Assembly (NCBI GenBank): GCA_963969595.1
Contig: OZ018409.1
Location: 29,339,282-29,403,281 of the forward strand
Length of the DNA stretch: 64,000 nucleotides
Source of the DNA: Neckera pumila
Taxonomy: Eukaryota; Streptophyta; Bryopsida; Hypnales; Neckeraceae
Reading direction: 5' to 3'
Each line of letters starts with the position of its first letter. The first letter of the stretch is position 1. This document shows, piece after piece, positions 27,463-39,256 of the stretch. The notes beneath the pieces are model-generated. The model did not search any database. It worked only from the letters and a program-made list of their open reading frames with translations, and had not been told where the DNA came from. A program made the translations under genes and the position numbers.

Positions 27463-28488
27463 ATGAATAGTTGAAATTCAAAAGAATTAAATATAGGACT
27501 TCTATATATTGCAAAGAAATTGTGGTCAAGGATTTATGGTAAGGGCTTTGATATGAGCATACCTTAGATGTTGGTCAAGAAATTAATCATTCGATCATAT
27601 CTCATTCAAAAGTGCCAAAAGAAAAATAAGGCCTTAAAACCTTCAATCTTCACTAAGCGTCTGAGCAATAGCGCGGAGAGCATCTAAACCATAGTATTTA
27701 TTACCAATAGGATACAACTATGAATTGTTATGAAGCAAATTTTCTTAACACGTATGATGGTGATAGTGTATCAATGAGGCCCCTTTTAATTCCATACAAC
27801 TAAATTGCAACTAAAATTAGACAAAGTTCAAAAATGAAAATGAAATATTATATAAAAAAATTATAAGAAATAAAATTTCAATTGGTAGATTTTCTAGATT
27901 TGTGCCCTAATTTTAAGTTCGTAACATTGAATGCCCTATTTTTTGGATAGATTTCTTGAAGATCTATTAAGGATTGTTGGTGGATACATGCCTCAATACA
28001 TGCTCAAAATTAGTTGAGTGTGCTATATACAATGCACTTATAATATACTTTAAACAATACACTTTGAATTCCTTGTAAATCATGTTTCTTAAGATTACAT
28101 CAATTCTTATTGCTTGAACCCTGGCAAGTTGAAAATTTACTCCTGGTAGTCAATATCACATTTTTGATATATAGATGTGCCCTTTTCCAAAAAAATTTAG
28201 TATAAGCTTAGACTAATAACCAAAAAAAATCTTGAAATTCTTACAAATATATTGACCTCAAAACTTTACAATTTCTAATGTTGTGGATTTGAAACGCTAA
28301 AGTTCAAAGGATTTTTCTTAGAGTACTTTTTGCACACAAAAAATCTTGAACCAAAAATGCATTTATAATAATTAGAAGTGTTATTTTTATTGATAATTTT
28401 GAAAATCACGTTTAAATCAATTTGGCCTTCAGTGACATATATCTCAAATTAGAAATTTAAATTTGTGGGTATGAATGAGCTTCAACTG
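27463..28488. other. Intergenic, AT-rich, no gene seen
   Basis: Only short open frames without family resemblance or splice context. Confidence 0.5.
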
Positions 28489-28743
28489 TGCTAGTATGTG
28501 AGCTTAAAAATGTAAGCTTAAAAATGCAAGCTTGTGAGCATTGAGCCTACAATATAGATACCTATAATATAGATACCACACACTATAGATTGAAGGTGTA
28601 TGTATCATAAACACCTATAATATGGGTGTTTGTAATATATGTATCCTATAATCATAGATAGTTTCTATAGTATATACACCTATAATATAGGTGTGTAGTA
28701 TTTTAGGCTTATAGGCTCACACCCATGTGCTCACATAATAGCA
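28489..28743. mobile_element. TGCTA-TIR repeat, copy 1
   Basis: Starts TGCTAGTATGTGAGC and ends GCTCACATAATAGCA, which are inverted repeats (one mismatch in 15). The interior is built of cctataatatag-type units. The same ends and interior words recur at 63774-63987, and the ends again at 37250/39256. No clear target duplication; superfamily not assigned. Confidence 0.6.
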
Positions 28744-30048
28744 ATCCTTGAATTAGCTTGAATAATTTTGTGAAACAATAGTCTAAATCCAAAATTCTAT
28801 CACTATAGAATTTGTAAATTATCTGTAAAAAATCACAGGCTTCATGTTCTAACTCTAGTGGGTTTTATTGAAGATTTCATCAGTCTAACATGGTATCATG
28901 TGTACAAATACGTTTAAGAAGAAATTTAAATCTGAAATTCTATGTGAGAATAAAAGAAACTTTTACATGTATCTTTGGATTTCATAAAAATCTTAGCCCA
29001 GGTTTGTCACATGGCTACATTTTAAAACCTTGTTGAAAATACAAGGAAATCTTTTTTTCAATCCACTTCATGAAAACATTCACCTCGAGTGAATAAAAGG
29101 TTTTTTCTATCTGACAAAACTCAAGACCATTTTTTAAGGGGATTTAAACAGTGAAGGTTAAATAGTTTATTGTTATATGACTAAAGTCATTTTATAAGTA
29201 TTTAAGTCTTGTAATTTGATTTTTATTGGGAATAAAGATATATTAACCCATAGGGTATAGAAATAAAGGACACCCTTTATCTTATTTCTAGTTTCCTATC
29301 ATTTTTTATAGATACAACAATACAAATATGCAGTCACTATCTTAAGCATGACAAAGTTTAACATCACCAATTTCTTCAAGAAAATTGCTTATAGCCTTCA
29401 ATTCAAGATTTGAATACTCAATGTGAATCTCTCTAGAATAATCTATCTAGGGAATCCATCAAATTTATCTACATTTACTACTTTATAATTTTCAAATTTT
29501 CAACCATCTATGAAATTTGCATAAAAATAGAGATAGTGATTATCTAAATCCACTTTCAATTCAATGCTCATCATGTGGCATGATAGTGGAACTATTACAA
29601 ATAAGCGGTCACTCATTAGAAGTAAAATATGGAGCAAGGTCAATTTGATTTCATATTGCTACAAATTAATTTTGCATGTATACCCAAAATTGTAATTTTT
29701 CTAGATTAAAAATTACTAAGGTACTAATTAATATACTAGACGAGATGCAAATTCTTACTTAGAATATGCCAAAGTATAACTAGGACTTTTACTTCAGATA
29801 GAGCAAAAAATAGAAAACAAAAGTAAAAGTAAAATAGACATCTTCACTTATATAAGACAAAGCTTGGAGGTGAAGAGATATTCTCTTGGTCTTTCTTGGT
29901 CTCGTTTGCTTTATTTACTTTTTATAAAAGTATTATTTGTTAATATATACTTATTTTTGTTCTTGTTTGGAAGCAATTATGCTGTGAAGTTTGATTTGAG
30001 TCAAGAGTTGTAGAAGGTTTGTATATAACACGTCAAGATAATTCCAAA
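28744..30048. other. Intergenic, AT-rich, no gene seen
   Basis: Nothing supported before the SART1-like pseudogene. Confidence 0.5.
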
Positions 30049-31155
30049 GATGGAAGAGGGATCTCGAGATGAAGTGAATGAAGTACTAATAGAGAAAGGG
30101 TCTTGGCGGCGCTCTACAATATATAAGAGCAAGAGGTGACTTGAAGGAATCAGTTCATTGGGGGGGTCCAAAACATGGACAAGAAGAAGAGTAAACTAAT
30201 TGGGATTGTGGATGAGTCAAACAATGTTGTAGGTCAACGAGACATTCTTTTGGATCGTGTTGATGAATTTGGTCAAACGGTATGTATATGAACCTCCACT
30301 CCTTGCAAAAAAATGCTAGCTAATAATTTCTATTAGCAAATTTGTTCTAAGTTATTATGTGTTTGTATTTCCCTTTCAATTCTAATATTTGTTGTCATTT
30401 TGTCTCTCAATCAAGTTGTTTACTTAGTCTACAATTTTTCTCTTGAGATTTTGCACTCTTGTCATTAAATCAATCTATTGTTGTATTTGTTGCAAAAAAT
30501 GTCTCAATGTCAAATATTTTTATATCTATATGTTGTGGATAGTATTTGTCTAACGGTTGTCTGTGCTTGATGTGTATGTATAACAAATGACTCCTAAGGA
30601 AGCATTACGGCAATTCTCTCACAAGTTCCACTGGAAGGGACCTGGCAAAAAGCAGCAAAAGGGCAAAAACAATTCCAGGAAGAGCTGAAGCAGAAACAAA
30701 GGAATGCAGGTGATATCCCTTTTATTTCTATGGACAAGCTTTGTGGCTTACAAACTAAATTGCAATCTCTTTACCTCGTCCTTAGTAGCAACATCAAACC
30801 CAGGCAAATAAGTGATCCAAAAAGGGGGTTTGCCACTGCAAATAAAGAACCCATCAACAGTTTTACGCCAACTTGGCAACAATAAACTTGGACAAGCAAG
30901 TGATCCGAGAAGCGGGTTTGCCATTGCAAAGAATTAATCCATCGTCAGTCTTACTCCAATGTTCGGCAACAACAAACCTGGGCAAACAAGTATCCAAGAA
31001 GCAAGTTTGCCACTGCAAGGGAAGAATCCATCAATAGCCTTCTGCCATTGCTCGGCAACAACAAAATCCACTTCCAAGGCATGAAGTGGCACAAACCTAA
31101 GAATGGAAGCATGCGGCCTCCACCAAATAAGAAGCCAAAATCGATCATTAAGTAA
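30049..31155 (+). pseudogene. SART1/DOT2-like splicing-factor pseudogene (3' portion)
   Basis: Broken copy of the C-terminal part of SART1 (DOT2/MDF in plants), a U4/U6.U5 tri-snRNP protein needed for pre-mRNA splicing. In order: DEVNEVLIEKG, then after a shift GGALQYIRARGDLKES and VHWGG; a G-run (about 30161-30167) shifts the frame again to MDKKKSKLIGIVDE and ILLDRVDEFGQT. A donor remains at 30280 (GTATGT) and an intron runs to 30586, where the acceptor reads CAA instead of CAG. MTPKEALRQFSHKFH and KGPGKK follow; another shift leads to QFQEELKQKQRN, LQTKLQSLYLVLS and GFATANKEP, then stops. The end HKPKNGSMRPPPNKKPK and its stop at about 31153-31155 match the family C-terminus. Intron retention means it arose by DNA duplication, not retrotransposition. 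The frameshifts, stops and lost acceptor make it non-functional. No upstream SART1 part was found. Confidence 0.85.
30795..31063 (+). repeat. Triplicated about 89-bp segment in the SART1-like pseudogene
   Basis: Three consecutive imperfect copies start at 30795, 30884 and 30974 (aaacccaggcaaataagt, aaacttggacaagcaagt, aaacctgggcaaacaagt). Each encodes a degenerate K.GQ.SDP..GFA segment of the SART1 C-terminus, in different frames. Ordinary SART1 has this segment once, so it was amplified in the pseudogene or shortly before it decayed. Confidence 0.8.
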
Positions 31156-33201
31156 CTATGGAGATCCATTGCCTCAATGTCCATTTTAGCAAGGTGATGT
31201 TCTTTGTGTGATTTCTTCTTGAAAACATTGTCCATTTGCATTGATTAGAATTGATCTATGATGTTGAAAATAGTCCGGATGATGAAGCTTCAATCTAATT
31301 GAAGTTCTTGTGGTGTAAGAATTTTGTTGTACAATCTTTGTACAAAGAATTTTGGTTTTCTTTCTGAACAAGTTTAGTGTCCATTTCTTACAAAAAAAAA
31401 ATTTGATCATGAATAGAGTTAATTGTAAAGTATGTGCAATGCGGGACCAGGAGCCAGATTTTGAGAAAAACACAAGACGAAACTCCTTGGAACACCAAAA
31501 TTGGGATCTGATGGAGGTTGGTGTTGTATTTCTTTTATATATACAATTCTTAGTTAAATCTTTACAATTGACTCTAATATTTGTTTTCTAGTTTGTGGGA
31601 ATGGCATTGGTGTTGTAGACTTATAGTCATTGCAAATTGCAAATATTTAGTCATGTTTTCTGATCATTTAATCTGTTGGATTGACTGAAGGAAATTGTTT
31701 TTTGTTTTTCTTATTGATTATGTGGAGATTCAAAGCACCAAAAGCTCAATGATGACAACTACTACTTGGAATTGAGGAGAGCCGCAAGGCCACTACAGCA
31801 TGACGAACTTAAGGTAAATTGCAATGGACCTGAATTTGAGATGAAATTACAATTTGAAAACTTAATATTCAAAATTCTAAAGATTTGAGATTTACACATG
31901 TAAAAACATAATCCCATAAAGACTAGGGGTAGTTTGAATTTCCAAAATTATAAAGATGTATTATAAAATGAAAATAAGAAGAAATTTAGCGGTAATTATT
32001 AAAAAATATTAAAAAGTATGATTCATAAATCATATTTATACAATTGATTCTCTTAATATCCTAACTTATATATATATATAAACTTAAATCAAAACTTGAA
32101 AACTCTTTCTAAAACAAATTGTACATTGAATGTTTCTAATTATCATTAAAAGAATCTTCTAGATTTAAAATGTTAAAATCTAACATAGTAATTTTTTGAG
32201 AAGTTTCTTTTATTTAATTTGTTTAATCAAATCAATTTTGAAACAATAATTTTTGAATTTTAGAAATTATTTTTTGATGCAAAACACATTTGTATCCTTT
32301 TTAATATAAACATTTGTAAACCGAAGTCTTGAAAAGATACACCATACAAATGTGGGAAAACTAACTTACATAAGAATCAAACAATTAGATGATGAAAAAA
32401 ACAAAATTCTATATGCTAGAGACATATTTTGCGTTTATCTATTATTTAGAATTTGTCCTCGAGGGATTAAAAGATTAAAGCTTAATATGTCAATAAATTA
32501 ATTTTTTACTAATTGATAAATTGAAATAAATTAAATCTATTACTAGTTATCAAATTTACAAATTTACAAATGTTTATATTAAAAAGGATAATTGATTTTA
32601 TTTCAAAGCTTATTTTATAAGCTTATCAATTATTGGTTATTAAGTTTTTCAAGCTACAAATTTACAAATTTACAAATTGGAATTAGAAAACACCTTTGTT
32701 TTCAAGTTTTATAAATCATTAATTTATAGATTTTATAGTCTTGAAGTATTAGATCTACGAACTTCTAAGATTCTAATTGTAAATTTTCACATAAATTTTT
32801 TTAACTATTCCAATTTGATTGTCACAAGAAATAACAAGATAAGTTCTAGTTTGTCAATTTGAAAAATGTTAGTAGAAATAAAGAATATGATATTATGAAA
32901 AATTGAAATAAAATCATTTGAAAAAATCCCCATAAGTATTAAATAAATTAAAAATACCAATAGAGTTATTTATTTCAAGAGAGCAAGTAAAAAAGTAACA
33001 TGGGATTTGGATAAGTGTCAAACTAAAACATTTGTAACACTACATCAAAGAATTTTTGACCTTCATTGGAGTTCCTTTCTATTCTGGCATTTAGGTCAGC
33101 TCTTTACTGAAATAGCTATTAAGCTGAGATAAGTTCATGTTAAACTTCCTTCCTTCTAGTATTATCTTTTCTTTCTGAATATCTAAGATTTTGAGGCTTA
33201 T
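31156..33201. other. Intergenic, AT-rich, with one exon-like island
   Basis: Apart from the exon-like segment at 31728-31812, nothing coding is supported. Contains tandem-like aaatttacaaatttacaaa tracts near 32560 and 32660. Confidence 0.45.
31728..31812 (+). other. Exon-like segment of unknown origin
   Basis: A locally GC-richer stretch reads KLNDDNYYLELRRAARPL and then QHDELK, ending at a GTAAAT donor. Composition and codon use look coding, unlike the surroundings, and it lies shortly downstream of the SART1-like pseudogene, so it may be a fragment from the same duplicated block. The protein is not recognised. Confidence 0.3.
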
Positions 33202-33393
33202 CACTATAAGAAGAAGGGATATTTTAAGTTAGTTTCAAAGTATAGTCCTAGAGATAAGATTATAAGTAATGATTTCTATGGAGATTTTCAGTAAAATTTT
33301 ACTAAATATTCATAAAGCTTGGTCATTATTTATAATCTTATTTCTAGGAATATACTTTAAAACCCACTTAAAACACCCTTTTCTCTTGTAGTG
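33202..33393. mobile_element. CACTA-like hairpin MITE, copy 2
   Basis: Same family as the 16393 element: starts CACTATAAGAAG, has the interior tatagtcctagagataagattataagtaatg-type arm (differing at a few sites) and ends TTCTCTTGTAGTG. Flanking triplets TAT/TGT match 2 of 3. Shorter loop than copy 1. Confidence 0.75.
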
Positions 33394-34422
33394 TGTTGAA
33401 ATCCCTTAGATAAGAATGTTACGATCCCTTAAGATGGGGTATTTACACTAGTGACTTAGAGCTTGGCCAAATAATTCTTTTGTTCACAATCCTTAGATAA
33501 GAACCATAACCAAAAGCCAATAATCTCATCCACAACTCACTTTTAATAGTTTGAAGTAAATATAGACCACAAAATAAGAATTTAAAGCAATTTTGAATCA
33601 ATTCCCAATATATAGAACTAATTTGAATTTATTTAAGAGTTGAGATGGTTTCAAGAATAGTGAATATTTGTATACGTCTAAGCCTAAATCTTGGGTGATA
33701 TATTGTTCTTAGTATTTAACTACCACAGGGATACGCACAACTTAAGGTTTTAATTGATATTCTTTCCAACTTAGTCTAATTGCAACTACTCTCCACTCTT
33801 AAAGGCCACAAAGGTTAAGAATCTTCCAAATTGGTGCTTCTTTATCCTTTAATTCATCTTCCTTTTTTTATATTCTTTTATACTCCAATATCTTTATCTT
33901 CTTTTCCAAATTGACTCCTACTTCCAAGTTAACACCACAACCAAGGAACAGCACTGCCAAAATGGAATTGAGCCGGATTTAACTAGAGATGGCTTACCAA
34001 CTTGCTACTTGGATTGAGTCACTTCAACTTGCTTTTTGTCTTCACTTAGGGAAACCACAGTATCTCTCTTTATCAATTTGGCATTCACGTTCATAGTATA
34101 ATTAGGCTTAAGAAAACTCTTACACTTACAAAACTTGCATTCCTTCACCAACTTGGACTTGACTTCTTTCAATTCAAGATTCTCCATTACCAAGCATTTA
34201 ATAACAAATTCAAACTCCACATCTGATTTCCAATTTGCACACTCTCAAGCAACACTACAACGACACACACATAAATCCAATTTGACTCATAATTTTTTCA
34301 TTAAATTCGAATTAATAATAAAAATCATTCTTATACAAATGTTTAATTTGCTCAACATCATCATTTAATCCTAATAGTTTAACATTCCGCTCCAATTGAT
34401 TTCTATCAATTTGCACTAATAT
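33394..34422. other. Intergenic, no gene seen
   Basis: AT-rich; from about 33.8 kb it grades into the CCAACTTGG-rich block. Open frames lack support. Confidence 0.45.
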
Positions 34423-35560
34423 GGCCATATTCGTTAAAATGAGACAAAATGGTCATTTTGAGACTTTAATTCTAAAATCGTTTTAGTGATTTTATCCTCA
34501 AGTCAAAGATAAAATGCAAATGCAACCTTTGGGCAATCAAAAGTTTTTATATATATTAACATATGAAATTCTCAAATTACCAAATAGTCTCAAAATTAAA
34601 TAGTTATAACAATTTATCTTTGAGTCGAAGATAAAATTGAGACTACACTTTGTCTCATTTTAATGAATATGGCCTTTAATCCATATCTTTAACTCTCGTC
34701 AGATTTCAAATTGACTGCACTATTTTCACTTGAACTACCGATTAGGATTCACAAATTCGTCTCATTACACCATCCCAATTTGGCTAGTTAACAACTTCAC
34801 TTAAATTCATTCACTTCATTCTCATTCAATTTTCCAACTTAGACATCCTCACAACTTGCAGACTGATATGGATCAGTCCAGCTTCACACACACACCGCAT
34901 CATACACAATTCCCATTAGAGATTAATTGCACATCAATCGACTAGGATCAAATAGACACACGCTCAAACTTGAACCACATACTCAGATAAACATTCCCAC
35001 TTGGACTCAAAATTCCAAACGCAAACACACACATGAACTCACACACAAAAACAAACAAAAACTACACAGCACAATTGGCTGGGACACGCACTGGACTTTC
35101 ACTCAATAGCCGGTAAAGAAAATGAGGATGAAAAACAACCCAAATAGGAGCCGAAGATGAAGACCAACCGCAACAACCGAATTGGCAAAGTCAACTGATT
35201 CAATTGACATCCCAACTAGGAATTTAAAGCTAAAAATGGAATTCCAACTCGGCATCAAGACAGGTACTGCCAACTTGGATCACAACAGAATAAACATCCT
35301 AACTGGAACACATACCAACCAAGTCGACTTGGTCTGACTTAGCAATAACATCCTGACAAAAACCAAATTGGACTAAGGAAATCAATCATGCCAACATTTA
35401 CCTAACCTCCAATTAGACTTACTTTAACCAGCAAACTGACTCACCAAAATAGAAATTAACTCACCAACTTGTAAATCAGTCAGTAAAAACAACTCCCACA
35501 AAGCTTTCAAATCAAACTAACAACTGGACAAAATAACCCTATTAGGCAACAAGAACAACT
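33950..35560. repeat. Degenerate CCAAYTTGGAC-type repeat block
   Basis: The words ccaacttgg, caatttgac, ccaattgga and close variants recur every few tens of bases over about 1.6 kb, in A/C-rich, G-poor (on this strand) DNA unlike its neighbours. It looks like a decayed short-period satellite, interrupted by the MITE at 34423-34673. No coding frame survives. Confidence 0.45.
34423..34673. mobile_element. MITE with GGCCATATTC ends
   Basis: 251 bp with 26-bp terminal inverted repeats beginning GGCCATATTC(G/A)TTAAAATG, one mismatch. A second, inner inverted/direct repeat (gtcaaagataaaa / gtcgaagataaaa) is present. No target duplication is certain, so the superfamily is left open. Confidence 0.7.
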
Positions 35561-35632
35561 AACCACTACACAAAAACATTCAAATACATCAAAAATCACT
35601 CAAAATTTATAGAAAAAGAAATTCAAACTAGG

Positions 35633-36169
35633 TCATTTATAGGCAGGTTCTTATAAGCTCAATTTTTGGTGAAACTTTCTAAAATTTTTCCATAAGATAG
35701 AAAAACTTATTAGCTTTCTGGGAATGTAATTTTAATTTCAATCGGTGCCCGGGAGCAGAAGTTATGCCACAATAACCTCAAACGGGGGAGATTGGGCAAC
35801 AATAAAAATCCTTAAAAAATTGAAATAAAATTTTTAATTATTTTTTTCTAATAGATTATGTTTTTGTCTAAATAGTAAGCTTTGATTCATTCCATTCGAA
35901 TTGGTGATGTGAAAGTTATAGAGTTTCTTGTTTTTTGGGCAATCAAAGCATCTTATTGAAAAAAAACTTTTTCTTTCACTTTGAATGCTGATATCTTTCA
36001 ATCCTTACGGTCAAACATCACAAAATTTTTACCACATGAGAAAAGTGTAGTACAAGATCCTGCAGTTTGATTCTAAAAAAGAAATTCTAGTTTCTTGGAT
36101 GAACGCAACAAAAGTAGAAGTTTTGAGTGATTTTTGATAGAAATATGGCCTTGGGAATTTAGGGGTTAA
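35633..36169 (+). mobile_element. TTAA element A3 (left end and part of interior lost)
   Basis: Right end intact (gggaatttaggggttaa, TTAA at 36166-36169). The left begins at about 35633 inside the usual sequence (ggcaggttcttataag), and about 200 bp of the middle is missing. The interior words caatcggtgcccgg and gaaagttatagag identify subfamily A. Confidence 0.75.
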
Positions 36170-36550
36170 AGGAAATTGGATCTATTATAAAGATTATTTT
36201 TCTTTCCATACTTTGTACTTCTAAATATTGAAAATATCTATGTAGGTGCAATAATATAGACCCCCTTTAGACTATTTATAATAAGTGCTTACTATTTAGA
36301 TCCTTTTGGACACGGAGGAATTTCTACAATGTCTTCTTATAAGTAGGTAGAGGTTGAAATACTGGTTGTCTCTAGTATGGTTTTATTAGTAATATTTTTT
36401 ATTTTTTAAATTAAGATTTGCGTATATTCAAACATTAAAACCTTCCAATCATCACTATGTATATTGAATGTTATTTTGAATTGGTAAGCTTGAAAAGATG
36501 ATACTTCACCAGAAAGTATTGGCTTTAACATTTTTGCGCTTGTGTCTTGG

Positions 36551-36790
36551 TTAACCTTTAAAGTTTTTTGACTATGTTTTCATCCAAACCGCTCAAAAAT
36601 TGCCATTTCTAGTTATAAGTACAAAATTTTAGAAAAAAAACATTTTTGGATACATGTAACCATAGGATCCTGTAGTACATTGGTTTGAAAAGATGTGGAA
36701 AAAGTTTCAAAAGTTTCAACTATGTAGATTGCAAAATATTAACATTTGAATTGACAAAAATCCTTTTTCTGGCTCTGTAAAAAAATAATA
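36551..36790 (-). mobile_element. TTAA element B2, fragment in reverse orientation
   Basis: TTAACCTTTAAAG at 36551 followed by the reverse complement of the B right end (gactatgttttcatcc, aaaattgccatttct, accataggatcctgtagta). Similarity fades at about 36790 without a second end. Confidence 0.65.
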
Positions 36791-37279
36791 TAAAAAATAT
36801 AGACAAATAAACTTGTAATAACCTAGAAAATTAAAAAATTAAAAAAAATGAACTGAAATTAAATTTTAAATAAGAATCATTGTTAGGTTGTAATCAACAA
36901 AAAAGCCATCATTTCTTATTGAGAATTGAAATATTGCATTATAATGGTTATTGCAACTCTATTTTTTAACTATACTTCTATCTTTTTCTTGGATCTTTCC
37001 TCTATACGACTAATAACAATAAGTTGAAGATTTTGAAATGTTGGAATGTTGAAATTTTAATATTTTAAAGTCTTGTAAGCTATATGCATATAAAAAATTA
37101 ATTTTGAAATTCGTTTTTTTTTCATTTTTCATTTTTAAATTTAAAGACTTTAAAAACTATTTTTAAAAGTTTATAAATAAACCTTGAAAGATTTAGTCAG
37201 TGACTGCGTTTTGAAACTTCAAAGTTTTTATCTTGGTATGCTCTCAAAGACGCTAGTTTGTAAGTCTAAAAATGCGAGC

Positions 37280-38196
37280 TTAACCTCTAAACGCCCAAGG
37301 TATTTTCTGACTCCAAAACCACTGAAAACTGCCATTTCTGCTGCGATCACTCAAAAAAAACACCAAAAAGTTTTTCTTAGAATCTAACAATAGGATCTTA
37401 CACTTTTGTCTTAGAATATGTGGTAAGAATTTCATGAAGTTTGACTGTACGGATTGGAAGATATTAGCATTTGTACTTGAAAAAAAAAATTGTTTTGAAT
37501 TGTGGCTTGCAATTTCAGATGACTTTAACGGCCATTTGTAGATTTTTTTTGCACTACACACCTTTGGGTTATTTTTTTTATGCTAAACATTTGAGTTGAG
37601 AGTCAGAGAAAAATATTTCAGAATGTCAAAACTTGATTTTCACATATAAAAATTTGTTAAGTAGAAGTAGGTCTAAAATTGAATGAAACACTAAATTGTT
37701 AATAGCTCTTAGGTGGAAATGAAACACCATTATCCAATGGTGTGATTGTTCTTGAAAACAAACTTAACCTTTTTCAAAAAAAAAATTTGAAATTTTTTGA
37801 AAATTGCATTCGAAAATGAAATCTATAAGTTTTTTTTTGAAGAAGGTGCTAGATTGCCCCCAAAACAAGATTGTCTATAACTTTGTCATTATGAGTCCAA
37901 ATAGAATGAATCAAAGCTTCAAACATAGACAAAAACATGATATTTAAGAACAAGAAAAAATTCAAATACAAATTTTTACAAATTTTTTTTCTGCATGGTG
38001 AGTTGCTTTTTTGACTTCAAGTGGCATAACTTTTGTTCCCGGGCACCAATTGAAAAAAAATATTTTTTTTATAAAGCTAATGTGATTCCCTATCTTCAAA
38101 AAAAGTTTCAAAAAATCAGCCCAAAATTTCAGGTCACACGAGCCTGCTCGAAATCCCAAGTGTCCCTTGAGGGGACTTTGGGCTTTTAGGGGTTAA
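37280..38196 (-). mobile_element. TTAA element A4 (reverse orientation)
   Basis: TTAACCTCTAAACGCC at 37280 and GGCTTTTAGGGGTTAA ending at 38196. The interior is the reverse complement of A1/A2, including the cccttgaggggac inner hairpin near the right end. Nested in a TGCTA-TIR-like unit. Confidence 0.85.
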
Positions 38197-38535
38197 GAAC
38201 TAGGAGCATACGCCTTGTGAGCCTGGAGCATTGACTAAAAAATACTTTTGAATTTTTGAAGCCCAAAGAGAGAAAAGCAAAGACATTTAAAAAAAATTCT
38301 TTTTATACTAAAATTTTAGCCCTATTATTGCGAACCAATGATTGTAGCCAGCACGTATATCGTATTTGGCTTAGCGCGCTAGCGGGCAATGGTTTTAATC
38401 CACCTTGATTCCCAATTTTTTTCTTCTCATGAAAGTATTTGCTCAAACTCAAGCTCCCAAAAGGATTCCAAGGGAAAACAAATATTTTGGATAGATAACG
38501 GAAGGCTTATACTATAGGTACTAGGCACCACTCCC

Positions 38536-39010
38536 TTGGTGCAGGCAAATTTTAGAGTGTTCCAATCCCCATACTCCCCAAGGGGCTTCTCGATATTGAG
38601 AGTTTTTTTAAAGGTGACTGAGTTATGTAAGAAAATAACTTTATTTTTTTTATTTTTATATTGTATTCTTTTTAGAATCCCAAACACCAAAAATCCCCAA
38701 GGGGCTTTTGGTCTTGAGAGGTCCAAACGGCCAAAGAACTTCTAAAGGGCATCTTAAGGCAAGGAATTTGCAACAAAAAAGAGAGAGAAATAAATGAAAA
38801 AAATTGAACTTTTTTTAAAAATGGAGTTTTGAAAATCCCAATATCCAACTCCCAAACTCCACAACTCCACAAGAGGTGATGGAGTCGGAGTCGTGGAAAA
38901 AATTAAATTAATTTATTCTTAAAAACTGAAAAAAAATTGAATTTATTTTTATAGTTCCAAATTCCAAACATGTCAAGGAGCTTCTTGGTGCCAAGAAAGG
39001 TCTTGATTCT
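38536..39010. repeat. Three degenerate ccaaggggctt repeats
   Basis: Copies near 38576 (ccccaaggggcttctcgata), 38695 (ccccaaggggcttttggtct) and 38972 (tcaaggagcttcttggtgcc). Each is preceded by a cccaaac/ccccata tract and followed by a gagag/gaaag tract. No coding meaning is visible. Confidence 0.5.
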
Positions 39011-39256
39011 TTTGGGTTGATTGAGTTGCAAGTGAGAAAAAGAAAAATAGATAGGTGTGCGGAAAACAATTGAAGTGTCCCAACCCTATTTCATGCCAAT
39101 TGCCATATATTCCTAGATTCACTAGCTATATAGTTTCTAAATTTCTAAACCACTCATAGGTCCACATCCTAAAAATCACTAAGAATTACGCAAGAAATTG
39201 GAGGCTCATAGGCTCTCAAGCTCTTCGGCTCATGTTCCAAGGCTCACAAAATAGCA

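Larger units (their letters stand above)
37250..39256. mobile_element. Possible TGCTA-TIR repeat, copy 2, split by TTAA element A4
   Basis: A cgctagtttgtaag start and a ggctcacaaaatagca end match the ends of the 28489 and 63774 copies. Words such as aaaatgcgagc and gagcctggagca flank A4 directly, so A4 appears inserted into this unit. The part after 38400 contains three diverged ccccaaggggctt-type repeats. The size is much larger than the other copies, so the assignment of the far end is tentative. Confidence 0.4.

Noticed and set aside
34005..34220. 71-codon minus-strand open frame
   Set aside because: Falls in the degenerate CCAACTTGG block; no family resemblance or splice context.
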